DNA of 13,772 bases from an uncultured Clostridia bacterium (GTDB lineage Bacteria; Bacillota; Clostridia; Christensenellales; Borkfalkiaceae), in NCBI GenBank assembly GCA_904501815.1, contig CAJGCN010000025.1, positions 1 through 13,772 on the forward strand. The letters are read 5' to 3'. A program made the translations under genes and the position numbers. The notes under the pieces are model-generated. The model was not told where the DNA came from and ran no database searches. It saw nothing but the letters and a program-made list of their open reading frames with translations. Position 1 is the stretch's first letter. The number at the start of each line of letters is the position of its first letter. This document shows positions 13,730 to 13,772 of the stretch, piece after piece.

Positions 13730-13772
13730 CTTTTTATCCGCCTTTTTTTACTCTATTATATCCACGTCAAAC

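Overview
The window reads as a chromosomal segment of a low-to-mid GC Bacillota bacterium, most likely an uncultured gut-type Clostridia. The grounds are AAGGAG-type ribosome binding sites, sigma-A-type promoters, a lipoprotein PstS, PhoP-box-like TTTACA direct repeats, a BspA-type LRR_5 protein of the kind common in gut Firmicutes, and an encoded CCA in the tRNA. Placement below class is not supported. All twelve protein genes lie on the minus strand and all twelve end in TAA. The only plus-strand gene is a tRNA.

Reading in the direction of transcription, from the right edge leftward: rdgB (nucleotide-pool house-cleaning) and a YfcE-like phosphodiesterase form a two-gene unit that ends at a terminator. 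Next comes a nearly self-contained phosphate locus. Its first unit is pstS, a fused pstC-pstA permease, pstB and phoU. Its second unit is a Na/Pi cotransporter with a PhoU-like tail, then phoB, an intergenic terminator, and phoR. Direct TTTACA-like repeats at an 11-bp step lie upstream of pstS and again upstream of the cotransporter, so PhoB probably controls both the high-affinity ABC importer and the cotransporter from within the same locus. PstS captures phosphate, PstCA and PstB import it, PhoU links transporter state to PhoR, and PhoR phosphorylates PhoB.

A tRNA-Arg(CCU) on the plus strand faces phoR tail to tail and shares a bidirectional terminator with it. Divergent from the tRNA is gdhA (glutamate dehydrogenase) with its own extended -10 promoter and terminator. 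It is followed by a separately promoted FNT-family (formate/nitrite-type) channel whose promoter sits almost on its start codon.

The left end holds a BspA-like leucine-rich-repeat protein gene. In front of it is the most interesting part of the window: a leader of about 240 nt that starts at a strong promoter. It folds, by 26 Watson-Crick pairs in three stacked blocks, into a long closed structure with an inner hairpin. It ends in a UUCG-capped terminator directly before the ribosome binding site. This is the architecture of a riboswitch or attenuator, and I do not recognise it as any known class. Two related copies of a dispersed intergenic repeat flank this gene and its leader.
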